Shown: in pieces, positions 55,633-64,000 of the stretch | How positions within the stretch are numbered: the first letter of the stretch is position 1 | Layout: each line of letters opens with the position of its first letter | Assembly: GCA_033032865.1 (NCBI GenBank) | Contig: JAWHQI010000148.1 | Coordinates: forward strand, 2,561,501 to 2,625,500 | DNA length: 64,000 nt | Direction: 5' to 3' | From: Dactylorhiza incarnata | Lineage: Eukaryota; Streptophyta; Magnoliopsida; Asparagales; Orchidaceae | Position numbers and translations under genes: made by a program | Notes under the pieces: model-generated | What the model was told of the DNA's origin: nothing | The model's input: only the letters and a program-made list of their open reading frames with translations | Databases searched by the model: none

Positions 55633-57298
55633 TGTTGGGAAAAAACCCTTGATTTAACTTAACAAATTAATTAAAAGTGATTTAATCCTCTAGGAGTAAA
55701 TTACCCATTGTATCGTGAGGGTAATATGGTCATTAGATGTCTTAGGAAGTCATACTCATCATAGGGTATCAGGACCAGATCAAGGGATGCAGAATTGGGC
55801 TAAGTTAATATTTGTGTCGAATAGAATTCGATGCAACATTGAGAACATATCGACGCTGCTCTGACTTAAGGTCCAAGAGGGTCAACCCTTCTGTCGAAGT
55901 GACTCAAGTCGACGTTACGTCGAATAGATATCGACGTAGAGGTCAGGGACTTGTCGGAGCAACTAGTGAAGTCGACGCAGCTTCTTCTTCGACTCGACGC
56001 AGAAGATGTCATCTGTCGAAGCCATCTAAAGTTGACGCAAGGTCAACTTCATTTCGACGTAGAAGATGAAATTCAGAGCCAGGCAGATCAACTCTATCTA
56101 CACGTCGATAAGATGTCAACGTAACGTCGACTAGCAGAGTTCAATCAGAGCAGAGATGAAATTGAAGCTACTTCTACAAGAACTCAAAGTTACGTCGATA
56201 AGAGAAGAAATGAATTCGACGCTACGTCGAATACAGTTTGTAAAAGTATATCTTTTCAGATGTCTCTCTGATCCTTCTTTCATGGCCCACATCCTTCAAG
56301 ACCGTTCCCCCACGGCTCAATAATTGCCTGAAATAGAAAGGAGCATTAAAGAATGATACAAAAGGTTTCTTGGAACCATATTCCTTGTAGGTGGACGGGC
56401 CGAGAATTAAAGAGGAAAGAAAGAGAATGTCATCAGTGGATTACCTTTTCAAGGCATACCAGAAAGGGAAAGGAAATGGAAATTGAATGGAGAGAATAAA
56501 AGGAGAAGAGAAGACAGAAAATAACAGAGCATTAATCACAAATGGCTGTTTTTCTTTTTGCTGGGGTTTCCTCTTCCTCCCTCTCTCTCAGGAACCCTAA
56601 CACAGAAAAGAGAAAAGAAAAGAAAAGCTTTACTGATCTTCATCTAATAGAACAGAGGATCTGAGAGCTACTCATAATCACAATCTCATAGCAGTCAGAT
56701 CTCAATCAGCAGGAGCACAAAGGATCTGACATACAAATCACCTTAAATTCATCACTATCTAAAGCAGAGGCTAATCAAGAGCAGATTATGTGGAACATAA
56801 TAGGCTATTATTCATACAGTCCTCACAAGAATTCTGAGAATTGAATTCCTGCAACCTTCTTTCCTCTCCTTATTTCTCATTCTATAAAAGAGTTTTATTA
56901 ATCCATCTTCAAAGGATTCAGTGGTTCAAGATCTCCTTATCAGAAGATCTGGTGGTTCATGATCTCCTTGTCAAAAGATCGGTGGTTCCAAGAGTCTTCT
57001 TATCAAAAGACTCAGGCACTGTGGTGTATCTCTACCAGGTGGTAGAAGAGGGGAGTACCCACATTTTGGGGAACCTCTCTAAAAAATTTGTGTCTTCTGG
57101 TTGCCAATTTTCTGTGCTGTCTCTATAGCTAGTTTATTATACTATTTCTGCTTTACATTTCAGCACAAGTTTATTCTACCTGAGATCTTTTGTGAGCATA
57201 AATCCTTAGATTAATTTTATTGTTTTAGGATGTAAATAACATTAAATCCCTATTCACCCCCCCCCCCCTCAAGAGGATTCTCAGAGGCACACTGTGCA
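55633..57298 (+). repeat. 3' LTR of element B
   Basis: Starts TGTTGGG and ends ACTGTGCA; palindrome array at 55815-56231, tandem repeats at 56920-57013. The TATA site is mutated. A C run of 13 lies near the end (57257-57269). Confidence 0.92.
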
Positions 57299-57454
57299 CT
57301 TTCTCTAGTCCTCCTTTGCATTCTTTGGCGATCCCAACTCCAAGATCGCTTTCACCTTGTCAGGGTTAGGTTCTACCCCGGCAGGGGTGAGCATGTGGCC
57401 CAAGAATTTTCCCCTGCTTGCCATGAAAACACATTTATGGGGGTTGAGCTTCAT
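57299..57454 (-). pseudogene. rt: Reverse transcriptase fragment of element G between B and S
   Basis: Minus-strand KLNPHKCVFMASRGKFLGHM and NPDKVKAILELGSPKNAKE, the end of the gypsy palm/thumb. It joins upstream to 60685 (across S) and downstream to 43630 (across B). One stop lies next to B's end. Confidence 0.88.
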
Positions 57455-57836
57455 TGTAATGCCCCTGATTTTCGTTAATTATTTTACGTACCCTCTGTGA
57501 CGTAATTTTGGCGTAAGGGCGTTACGTCAGCTCGTCTAGTAGTGTGTTGAGCCTTAGCTTAGTTAAAGTATGTCTTGTAGATCGAGCGTGCGAGTTTTCG
57601 CATCGTTTCGGGTTAAAGTAAAGATTTTGGGTGGGTTTCAAGATTTTAGCTTCGGGAGGCTTTAGCCCGATTTCGGCCCGTCGGAATTGAATTCTGACTT
57701 CGCCGTTTGATTCATAGCGCCGTGTTTTAGTTAAGGTGCAAATTTCGTATAAATCTGAAGTGTTTTGGTCGCCCTCGAGGGTTAAGTAAGATGTGAGAAT
57801 TATTTAATTAATTTAAATAATAAACTTAGGTTAGCA

Positions 57837-57842
57837 TATAAG
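57837..57842 (+). promoter_or_regulatory. TATA-like box of solo LTR S
   Basis: TATAAG in AGCATATAAGCCTAAG, at the position of F's TATATATA relative to the shared CTTAGG words. No palindrome array precedes it. Confidence 0.55.
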
Positions 57843-58360
57843 CCTAAGTCTCTTCTTTCCTATTCATTATCTTCCTCCTCGATCAAACCAGCCGCCGAGC
57901 GAGAGAGGCGAGAGCGGAGGTTTTGTGAGCCTTCAACCGGCGATTCCTAGGGCTGTAGTGGTCGGAATCGAGTTTGGTTTGAAGATTTGGAAAGCTCTCG
58001 GCGAGATCTTCGTTCTAGCGGTAAGCTTTTCTCGTTTCGTGGAGTTTTGGGAGATTTGGCGGTAACCTAACTCTTCCTTTTGGTCTGAATCGTTCTAGGA
58101 TTTCGTGCTTGAGTGTTTCTTTAGCCTTCAGAGCGGAGGACCTCGAGTTTCGCAAGGTTAAGGCAAGTGGCTTCCTCCTCCTCTTTGTTTGGTTAAGTCG
58201 TGGTTTGTCTTTCTCCTGTTAGGTGCTTGATAAACTGTGGGCTCGTGTTTCGAGCGTCTTGTGTGATAGTTAGAAACCCTAAATTTTCTTCCCCGCGTAG
58301 AGTCAGGGCATTTCTCCTGGAAGACACCGTCGTTCCCTGAATTTTAGCCGCTGTTTGGCC

Positions 58361-58785
58361 CTTCTCGAGAAGTCTTTGAGAGTCTCGAGCAGTTGTTTTA
58401 GCCAAGTTTTCGAGAAGACCCCTCTACCTCTCGAGAAATGCTTGATTTCTCGAGAAATCCCCTGATCCCTCTCGAGAAATGCTTGATTTCATGAGAAATC
58501 CCCTGATCCCTCTCGAGAAATCCCCTGATCCCTCTCGAGAAATCCCTTGTCCTCTCTCGAGAAATCCTTGCCTTCCTCTCGAGAACCCAAGAAATCCATC
58601 TCTCGAGAAATCCTTTATCTCTCGAGAAGTTCCCTGTAGTTTTCGAAAAGAAAAGATCCTACTCTTCTCTCGAGAAATTGCCCTTCTCTCGAGAAATTGC
58701 TCTTCTCTCGAGAAATTTGCCCTTCTCTCAAGAAATTGCCCTTCTCTCGAGGAACCCTTTTATCTCTCGAGAAGTTCCTTGTAGT
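58361..58785 (+). repeat. TTTCTCGAGAAA array in solo LTR S
   Basis: At least fifteen CTCGAGAA sites, denser than in F (spacing 20-33 bases) with TCCCCTGATCC-type units between. Same place in the LTR as in F, about 520-950 bases after the TATA box. Confidence 0.92.
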
Positions 58786-58852
58786 TTTCAAGACGTCCTA
58801 AATTCTGCTGTGTTTTTGTATGGTTTCTGGTGGTGGGATTTCAAAAATTTGG

Positions 58853-58985
58853 ACGGGGCTCTGCCCCGCACCCCGCAAGGGCTCTTCCCCGCACCACCGC
58901 CAGGGGCGCTGCCCCTTGGACCCCGTTAGGGGCTCTGCCCCTAAGACCCCGCCAGGGGCGCGGCCCCTTGGAACCCCGCCAGGTG
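58853..58985 (+). repeat. GC-rich palindromic repeat AGGGGC-NNN-GCCCCT in solo LTR S
   Basis: Four to five units of about 30 bases, such as CCGCCAGGGGCGCTGCCCCT, each with inverted arms around three bases. Absent from F's LTRs. GGGGCTCTGCCCC-type units occur in many plant repeats. Confidence 0.88.
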
Positions 58986-60684
58986 CGCATGTGATTTCGT
59001 TGCGATTTCCATGTTTAAATCTTGTGTCCTCTCAAGCGCGCAAGGATGTTGCCAGTATCCCTTCGGTGCTCCTGATCTTGAATCCCTTTTGCTTGAATTC
59101 TTTTACTCGTTGTGGTCTGTTAACGTTTGAGTTTACTCTTATGATTCGTCATGATTTATGCCTCTGATAACTCCTCCTCCTTCTTGAAACCTTGTGCCTC
59201 TTACAAGGGTACAAGGAGTTTTGCCCAAGTCTCTTGGGTGTTCTTGATCGTGAATCCCTCGAGCTTGAACCCCTTTGCCTTTTTGGTTCAATGACTCCGA
59301 GTTTCCCCTTGCGAATCGTTTGATCAGCAGTTGTCTCATGGTGACCCTATCCTTAGGGTGTTTCTTCTTAGTATTTGTTATGTTAGCAGTATGCGGTGAT
59401 GTTGCAAATAACTGCATTGCGTCTTTGATCATGTTTACCTCCTATCAAAATTCTAAACCTGTTGTGAACTTGCAAATCTTTGGTTTTGCTTGTAATTCAT
59501 CTTGATCGGTGTGTGCCTTGCTTTGACCCTATCTCTTAGGGTATCCCTGTTGATTGTTTCTCGGGCTTCGTCCCGTGTCTTAATGATTTAATTAAAATGA
59601 ATATATGCTTTTAGCTTTGCACGGTGGCCATTTCAAGGACGTGATCAGCAGGCGTTGCCTGTGTTCCTGTGGGCTGTGTTTGGGTGGTTGGGTCTAGAAG
59701 TACCCCCACCTGGATTTGGGCTTGGGTTGCGGAGGTAAGAAACCGCACCCGTTTATTTGAGCTGATCAGTCTCATGTATGAAAAATTTACAAGATAATTA
59801 ATTTATACTTGCTCCTACTTATGATATTTGGTTGCACTTGGTGCTTTGCTTAGCTCCTTGTTTCAGAGCTTCTTTTTCAGTGATTCAGGCTTGGGTTGGT
59901 ACCCCGTATGCCTTGTTGCTTGTCTCCTCCTTATTTTCTTGCCACTTGCAATTCCCTTGCTGAGGCGTTCTTGTTTATTGAATGCCTCAGGTCCAGAGCC
60001 GTAGCGGATAGTGGAGTAGCCCGAAGTCTTCGGGAGTTTTTAGCTGCTGTTTACCCCGCTGTTGCGAGGTAGTAGTAGTTGTTGTTGTTTGCTTTTCCTT
60101 GTGTTCAGACATGCTAGTTTGGGCCAATGGGTTGGTGTCAGCTTGTTGACGCTCATTGTGCCTCTTTGATACTTTATAGTTTACTTACCAGTTTATGCCA
60201 CTGCTTTTAGATCTGATACCTTACTCTCTGGGAATGATTTATGACTAGGTGCATTATAGTGATAAAATGGCTTTTTCATTCATCTTCATCTCATCATTTT
60301 TAACTAAAACCCTTAGTTTTAAAGTCACCTAAAGATATTTTCTATACTTATACTACGTCTAGATAAGTGCATATCATCTACTTTATGTCCTGCCTTCACG
60401 TGCATATAGGACTTTAAATGAACTAAATCAAGTGTTTTCCGCTGCAGTTACATATATAATTTTCTCTGTGGACTAGTTGATCCACGAACTGAGAGACACA
60501 GTTCTGACTCTAAACCCTCATAAATGATTTCAAATAATGATTATCGTGAAATCATGTTTTCAACTATCAAGTAATAGGTTCCCGCCTGAGCGTCTGCAGT
60601 TGTCTCCTGCATGACGTGGCATCATGACGCGTATTTTCTCTTCCTCTGATATTCTTAATTCCTGAGAAAATGCGGGTTGTGACA

Positions 60685-61532
60685 TTCATCTTGTATTTAC
60701 TCAAGGTACCGAAGGTTTCTTCCACGTCCCGGAGGTGCGACTCGAGGTCCCGGCTCTTGATCATGAGGTCATCCAGGTAGACCTCTAGGTTTCTCCCCTT
60801 TTTCTCACGGAATACCCTGTCCATCATCCGCTGGTATGTTGCGCCTGCATTTTTTAGCCCAAAAGGCATCATCTTATAGTAGTAGCACCCGTCCTCTGTG
60901 ATGAGGGAGACATCCTTAACGTCAGGAGGGTGCATGCGGATCTGATGGTAGCCTGAAAAGGCATCTAGAAAACTCATTAGAGAAAAATCAACGGCTGAGT
61001 TAACCAGCGAGTCATTACGAGGCAAGGGATAGCAATCCTTAGGACAAAATTTATTCAATAATGAAAAGTCTACACACATCCTCCATCACCCATCGCCCAT
61101 ATTCACCATTACCACATTGAAGACCCAACCTAGATACTGGATCTCTGATGCAAACCCGGCTTTGAGAAGCTTTTCCACCTCCTCCCGGATGAGCTCCACT
61201 AGCATGTCGGCGATGGACCACTTCTTTTGCTGGATGGGGCGAGTGTCGAGGTCAAGGTTGAGTCGATGGAAAGCCACATCTACATCAATCCCCGGTATCT
61301 CTACCGCGCTCCAGGCGAAGATGTCCATGATCTCTTGGACGCAGGCTAGGATCCTTCCCTTGTCCTTGGGGCCGAGCTTCCCACTAATCTTCACCTTCTT
61401 TATCACCCCTGCATGGGAAACAACCTCCAGCTCCACCACCTCTACCATGGCCTCTAGCTGAGACTGTTCACCCCAAACACCTTCCGTCCTTCCTCCACGA
61501 GTGAGTGCTTTGACTTCTTCTTCATCCATCAC
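60685..61532 (-). pseudogene. rt: Reverse transcriptase of element G (Tat-like)
   Basis: Minus strand: DIFAWSAVEIPGIDVDVAFH, an EEVEKLLKAGFASEI region, one stop near 61085 where Trp is expected before RMCVDFSLLNKFCPKDCYPL, FLDAFSGYHQIRM, MPFGLKNAGATYQRMM, and the catalytic LEVYLDDLMIKS (about 60795-60760). The downstream end is the TTCAT duplication of S. The motifs fit Tat-type elements. Confidence 0.9.
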
Positions 61533-61814
61533 CTCTTCCTCCCGAGCTCCTAGAAACTCATTTTCCCCTTCCCCTGGGCTCGAACCTCTTTTCCATTTTC
61601 CTCCAACATCTCCTCCGCTATGGGCTCTTCCCAGACTCCTTCCATCACCTCTTGCTACTCCATCTCATTGCCCATCTCTTCTGCCTCTGCCTGCCAGGTG
61701 ATGGTGTTGACTGTAGTAACGTAGCATTATCTTGCCACCTTCGGGTCTCCCCTCACACGTACCTTGAGTCCTCCCACATTATACTTGAGGCATTGGTGGA
61801 ATGAGGAGGGAACA
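61533..61814 (-). pseudogene. Protease to reverse transcriptase linker of element G
   Basis: Minus-strand remnant with SSFHQCLKYNVGGLKVRVRG (about 61805-61745), the segment that ends protease in Tat-type elements, then a Glu-rich linker. Contains stops and a frame change. Cut at 61814 by element H. Confidence 0.7.
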
Positions 61815-62706
61815 TGATGCGCGATTTCAGTGCTGCTAATTAGCAAGCACGAAATGCGATACGACGATAGTGCACCGGTCGCTCAAGTAATAAAATAGGG
61901 AGAAACTCCCCGAATATCGTTCTCAAAGGACCGCAAGTTGGGTAGTATGATTTGCTTAAACCGGAAATTAGTAAAAAGGGAAAAAATAAGTAACAATGGG
62001 GGTTGTGATTTTGAGTTCCTACGCTAATGCTGAAAAAGAAGATGCGGGTCAAAACTCCGCTTCGCAAGGCGAGATGGATGCAACGACCGCAATGCCGTGC
62101 TTCGGGAGGCGCGTGAACGGAATGTAACTATGACGGTTGAGGGTCGCACACACCTCTTCTCTAAACATCACCACTAGCAATTGCTAGTGGCTTCACACAC
62201 AACGAAACTCAGAAAATCACTAGGAAAAAGGGCTATTCTTGCCACCACAAGTTCATTGCACATGAACACAACAATATTCCATAGCGTTAACCTAACAAGC
62301 GTTCACAAACAATAACAAGGAAGTACAAGCATCAAAGGTTAGAGAGGACCACGAAGAAGAAGTCACCGCGTCTTGGGTTCTCGGCCGGAATGAGAGGTTG
62401 TCGGGCTCTCTCCGGGCTCAGCCCTCAGATGGTGAGCTAGCTCGAAGGAGGCTGTCACCGCTCATACGATCTTCAGCGCTTCTTTGGTCCCTCGGCGAGG
62501 AATGCTTGAGCTAATGGTGGAGAAAGCTTCCTAGTGCTCCCGGATGGAAGGAAGTAGGTGGAAATCACCGGAAATGGCCTCTATGGTGGTGGAGATGAAG
62601 GGGAAGCCTTCATCCCTCAAGAGCAGCGGGAGGGAACTAATTTCCCGCTCTCTGAATCGCTCCAGTCCGTCTCCCAATCGTCCTCGTTGACTGCCTCGAT
62701 TCCTGC

Positions 62707-62714
62707 ATTTTATA
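62707..62714 (-). promoter_or_regulatory. TATA box of H LTR
   Basis: Minus-strand TATAAAAT in TTTAGTATAAAATGCAGG, about 22 bases downstream in sense of the last palindrome. Confidence 0.75.
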
Positions 62715-62734
62715 CTAAACAGGTAGAAAAATGG

Positions 62735-62954
62735 TCACGCACGGTCGAACGCACGACCGTGCGCAGACCGTGCGTTATTAACTCGTAAAAATTGGCTTGG
62801 TGAAGACGCTGCGCCGCCCGTGCGAATTGTTCACGCACGACCAATACCGCCTGTGCGTTCAAACACACGGGTAAACTCCGACGCTCCATTTTCTGCCCAG
62901 ACACAAACGCACGACCGCGCCCGACTGTGCGTCAAGGAAACGCACGACCGTGCG
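62735..62954 (-). repeat. CGCACGACCGTGCG palindrome array in H LTR
   Basis: CGCACGACCGTGCG and near copies (CACGCACGGTCG, CGCACGACCGCGCCCGACTGTGCG and others) occur about six to eight times, including nested pairs such as GCACGACCGTGCGCAGACCGTGC (62751-62773). Confidence 0.9.
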
Positions 62955-63243
62955 ATATGCACAGACATTACTTCTGGGGAAAATGGGACGATCCAGTCAC
63001 CTGCATACAAGATACAATGGCTGGGAATACACGTCCAGCATCAGAAAAACATAAAAGAGGGGAAGGGGAGCACCATGTGCTTACCCCCAACAATAAGGAG
63101 CGCAATTGCACACCGGAATGGGCTTAATAGTGCACCTAGCATGGAATAGTACATATGAATGAAAACGTGCTTAAAATGTGGTGCAAAGACTAGAATACCA
63201 GCCCAAATGAGTCCAAAAATGTATATATAAATGGGACTCATCA

Positions 63244-64000
63244 TACCCCCAGACTTAACCATTTGCACGTCTCGGGCAAACTACTCAGCTCTCCTGTCGG
63301 AAGAATTGGATGTTAGCATGAGTTTGAGTGGTAGAGAACAATGTGAAGTCGCATGTACACGTGCATAGAAATACATTAGAACAGAATTAAACTCAAGATT
63401 ATATCTAATTATTTCTAAAGCAGTAGTTTGGAATTTACTTTACTTGGATGGTGAATCCCGGTGAATCTTTCGGTCGCACAAAAAGGGAAAATAACGTGAC
63501 TAATGAGTAGAGTATTACTCGAATCGAAGCTAGGGACAAACTCCTAAGAAATCCATCAAAGTCAGTGTCCATAGGCTTGCACGTTCGCACTCTCTCTACT
63601 GCATGAGACGACTCGTAAGTAATATCAATAGGACTTATAGGCAATCATTGGGCTTAGGCTGAGTATAGGCTAGGTAAGTAGAAGGACGATGGGAATCGCA
63701 CTCAACACAACCTTAGCACTCAAGAGAATAACAATCACCAATACAATATTTTCAGTAATTTACACGACACCCCCGGATTTCAACTGAACACTAGGTGCGT
63801 GCTATGCAAAATATAAACTGAATTCGTCGAGAGAACGTTATTTTTGCACAACTCTTTTTTTTTCTTTTTTCTCTCTTCGACAAAATGACGTTTGTACGCA
63901 CAATAAAACAACTCCCTTAGCTAATTTGAAGCTGCCATACATAGCAAAAATTACACCAAATGTGATCGAGAAAGAAATTTCTTTCAGCTCAAAGGTTGGT
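63244..64000 (-). other. Internal 3' region of element H and window end
   Basis: Purine tract at 63244-63256 (plus TACCCCCAGACTT), then about 740 bases without coding signal. A 69-codon minus-strand frame at 63435-63644 matches nothing I recognise and is probably chance. Confidence 0.6.

Larger units (their letters stand above)
43631..57298 (+). mobile_element. Element B: Sirevirus-like Ty1/copia element with internal duplication
   Basis: 5' LTR 43631-45328, primer site, gag, protease, integrase, reverse transcriptase, RNase H, ORF3, degraded purine tract, 3' LTR 55633-57298. Integrase before reverse transcriptase marks Ty1/copia. From 50179 the sequence is duplicated in tandem: 50179-52560 and 52561-54950. 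The flanks CTGTT and CTTTC differ at two of five bases, so the target duplication is decayed or imperfect, but G's coding sequence joins in frame across B. By eye the two LTRs differ at about twenty of the first 270 bases, so it is not recent. All genes are broken. Confidence 0.9.
57455..60684 (+). repeat. Solo LTR S of the F family
   Basis: 3230 bases, ends TGTAATGCCCC and GGTTGTGACA, flanked by TTCAT on both sides (57450-57454, 60685-60689). The ends and much of the body match F's LTR, but in the opposite orientation. With no internal part, it is the product of LTR-LTR recombination. It has the CTCGAG array and a GC-rich array but lacks F's GTTCGTCGAAC array. Its TATA is at 57837-57842. Confidence 0.93.
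41831..61814 (-). mobile_element. Element G: old Tat-like gypsy element, host of B, S and H
   Basis: Minus-strand pieces in sense order: protease/reverse transcriptase linker (61814-61533), reverse transcriptase (61532-60685 and 57454-57299), RNase H and a second RNase H (43630-42501), integrase (42500-41831). A second, archaeal-type RNase H (TNNQAEYE motif) is diagnostic of Tat/Ogre-type elements. Coding sequence joins exactly across S with TTCAT removed, and in frame across B. No LTR of G is in the window; its 3' end is truncated in integrase. Many stops. Confidence 0.85.
61815..63243 (-). repeat. 3' LTR of element H
   Basis: 1429 bases. In sense (minus): start at 63243, palindrome array 62954-62735, TATA box 62714-62707, then a long downstream part ending GCGCATCA. 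The left target copy would be GAACA, which cannot be checked. Confidence 0.83.
61815..64000 (-). mobile_element. Element H: gypsy element, 3' LTR and end of internal region
   Basis: LTR 61815-63243 with inverted ends TGATG...CATCA, adjoined on the right by TACCCCCAGACTTA, which on the minus strand is AAGTCTGGGGGTA followed by TGATGAG, a purine tract typical of Athila/Tat-type elements. The rest to 64000 (63244 on) is untranslated sequence with no gene I can support. The 5' part is outside the window. Confidence 0.82.

Overview
This window is plant nuclear DNA, most likely from a flowering plant with a repeat-rich genome. It holds nothing I can defend as a host gene. Almost every base belongs to LTR retrotransposons of the Ty1/copia (Sirevirus-like) and Ty3/gypsy (Athila-like, Tat-like and chromovirus) groups, nested inside one another. 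The plant assignment rests on the polymerase types (Athila-type FMDDF reverse transcriptase, Tat-type double RNase H, chromodomain-tailed integrases, Sirevirus gag with repeated purine tracts), on tRNA-Met and tRNA-Asp type primer sites, and on short T-rich introns. I cannot name the species.

Left nest (1-40810). The host is element D, an old minus-strand Athila-like element. It is split by four later insertions: A (1-5203, plus strand, a pol-less Sirevirus-like copia element whose 5' end lies outside the window), C (7109-15273, plus, a pol-less Athila-like element, TSD ATCTA), E (17121-25744, minus, chromovirus, TSD GTATT) and F (27198-38416, minus, chromovirus, TSD CTTAT). Removing C, E or F with one TSD copy rejoins D's coding sequence, which confirms these boundaries. 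D's 5' LTR (39196-40810) and tRNA-Asp type primer site close the nest. A stretch of about 1 kb follows that I cannot assign (40811-41830).

Right nest (41831-64000). The host is element G, a minus-strand Tat-like element. It is interrupted by B (43631-57298, plus, a full Sirevirus-like element with an internal 2.4-kb tandem duplication), S (57455-60684, a solo LTR of the F family in the opposite orientation, TSD TTCAT) and H (61815 to window end, minus, seen as an LTR and the start of its internal part).

How the parts work: each element has the usual plan of LTR promoter, primer binding site, gag, protease, reverse transcriptase, RNase H and integrase, polypurine tract and second LTR. A and C lack pol and would need enzymes in trans. 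Most genes are broken by stops and frameshifts. A's two reading frames are open, and F is close to intact.

Three patterns stand out. (1) Five LTR families from both superfamilies carry arrays of short CpG-containing palindromes that end just upstream of a TATA box, with a different palindrome in nearly every family. (2) The chromoviruses E and F each have an intron-like segment of 81 and 79 nt at the same codon and phase between gag and protease. Unspliced RNA would stop at once and give Gag; spliced RNA would read on into Pol. (3) In the Sirevirus-like family the LTR palindrome also occurs inside gag as seven in-frame 33-nt repeats, and again downstream of the pol position.
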